Assembly: GCA_014885115.2 (NCBI GenBank) | Contig: WKLE02003169.1 | Location: 27,939-46,005 of the forward strand | Source of the DNA: Asterionellopsis glacialis | Lineage: Eukaryota > Bacillariophyta > Plagiogrammaphyceae > Rhaphoneidales > Asterionellopsidaceae | Direction: 5' to 3' | Length of the DNA stretch: 18,067 nt | Part shown: piece after piece, positions 17,641-18,067 of the stretch | Layout of the letters: the number at the start of each line of letters is the position of its first letter | Position numbering within the stretch: the stretch's first letter is position 1 | Made by a program: the position numbers and the translations under genes | Notes under the pieces: model-generated | Databases searched by the model: none | The model's input: the letters and a program-made list of their open reading frames with translations, nothing else | Told to the model about the DNA's origin: nothing

Positions 17641-18067
17641 AGTACTCAGATCCTGATACATTTGGTGAATGGGATACTTATGCAGAGAGTCTTGCAGGTG
17701 CAATGTTTACGGACTGAGAATGATAATAGATTACCAGATTGGACTCCCCAGACATTATTCGACAAATACAACTATTCATACAGGCAGACTCTGCGCTAGT
17801 CGGAGCTTGTACTGTTTCTACACAAAAGGACGTATGTACAATTTTTCTGTAAAATCCCGTTACTTCGATTATCATTGCAAACGAAAAGTACATTTGGAAA
17901 CCACTTCGTCAAAAATACTGTTTGACCCAATAAAAAAATAATGATAGAGGGCATCAAGAGCTTTCGAGTGATATACCTGGTACCAGTATTGGAGCGCTCC
18001 TAAAACTCTTTTTCGAGAAAACTGAACTGGCCGGATCAAATTCGCTAATCCAAACCGCAGCAAACCC
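17641..18067. other. Right edge, tail of transposase relic and spacer
   Basis: After a run of nine Ts at 17630-17638 the reading frame changes, and a short protein-like stretch appears, KYSDPDTFGEWDTYAESLAG, ending at TGA near 17716-17720. It may be the end of transposase 2 or an older host fragment. Beyond it, overlapping frames (17669-17941 plus, 17872-18063 minus) carry no motif. AATAAA occurs at 17929-17934. Confidence 0.35.

Noticed and set aside
17872..18063. 63-codon minus-strand frame at the right edge
   Set aside because: No motif, and it is cut by the window edge. There is not enough evidence to call a partial gene.

Overview
The window looks like a piece of a eukaryotic nuclear genome, most likely a diatom or another stramenopile alga. 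The evidence is long uninterrupted host genes with glutamine-, asparagine- and serine-rich low-complexity inserts, TATAAATA and AATAAA signals around those genes, wide AT-rich spacers, a GT-AG intron inside a decayed transposase, and transposase types that I associate from memory with diatoms. The lineage call is an inference and could not be tested by search. I saw no rRNA, tRNA or CRISPR array.

Left half (1-8.4 kb): three intact genes on the plus strand. At 1167-2786 is a PX-SYLF protein, expected to bind phosphoinositide membranes and perhaps link them to actin. At 5397-5945 is a small protein ending in a KIX-like three-helix domain, of the kind used by Mediator and co-activators to bind transcription factors. 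At 6385-8337 is a Dus1-type tRNA dihydrouridine synthase with all its catalytic landmarks. Between the first two, on the minus strand (about 3303-4248), lies a decayed gene that would have encoded a signal peptide, a unique domain and four EF-hand loops. The three intact genes have no obvious shared pathway.

Middle (8.4-11.6 kb): AT-rich DNA with little coding sign. It holds a minus-strand protein-like relic (8435-8823), a 63-bp tandem duplication, a 27-bp tandem duplication, a TGTAGC hexanucleotide array, and a 602-bp candidate non-autonomous transposon (10183-10784) with 30-bp terminal inverted repeats flanked by TA.

Right half (11.6-17.7 kb): a graveyard of three transposases, all in plus orientation. 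First is a Crypton-like tyrosine recombinase with a GCR1_C-like C-terminal domain. Second is a mariner-type DDE transposase that still has its 86-bp intron but has lost the block holding the second catalytic Asp. Third is a different mariner-type DDE transposase that keeps its second and third blocks but has lost the first. All carry stops and frameshifts, so none is active here. The last ~350 bp contain no gene I can support.
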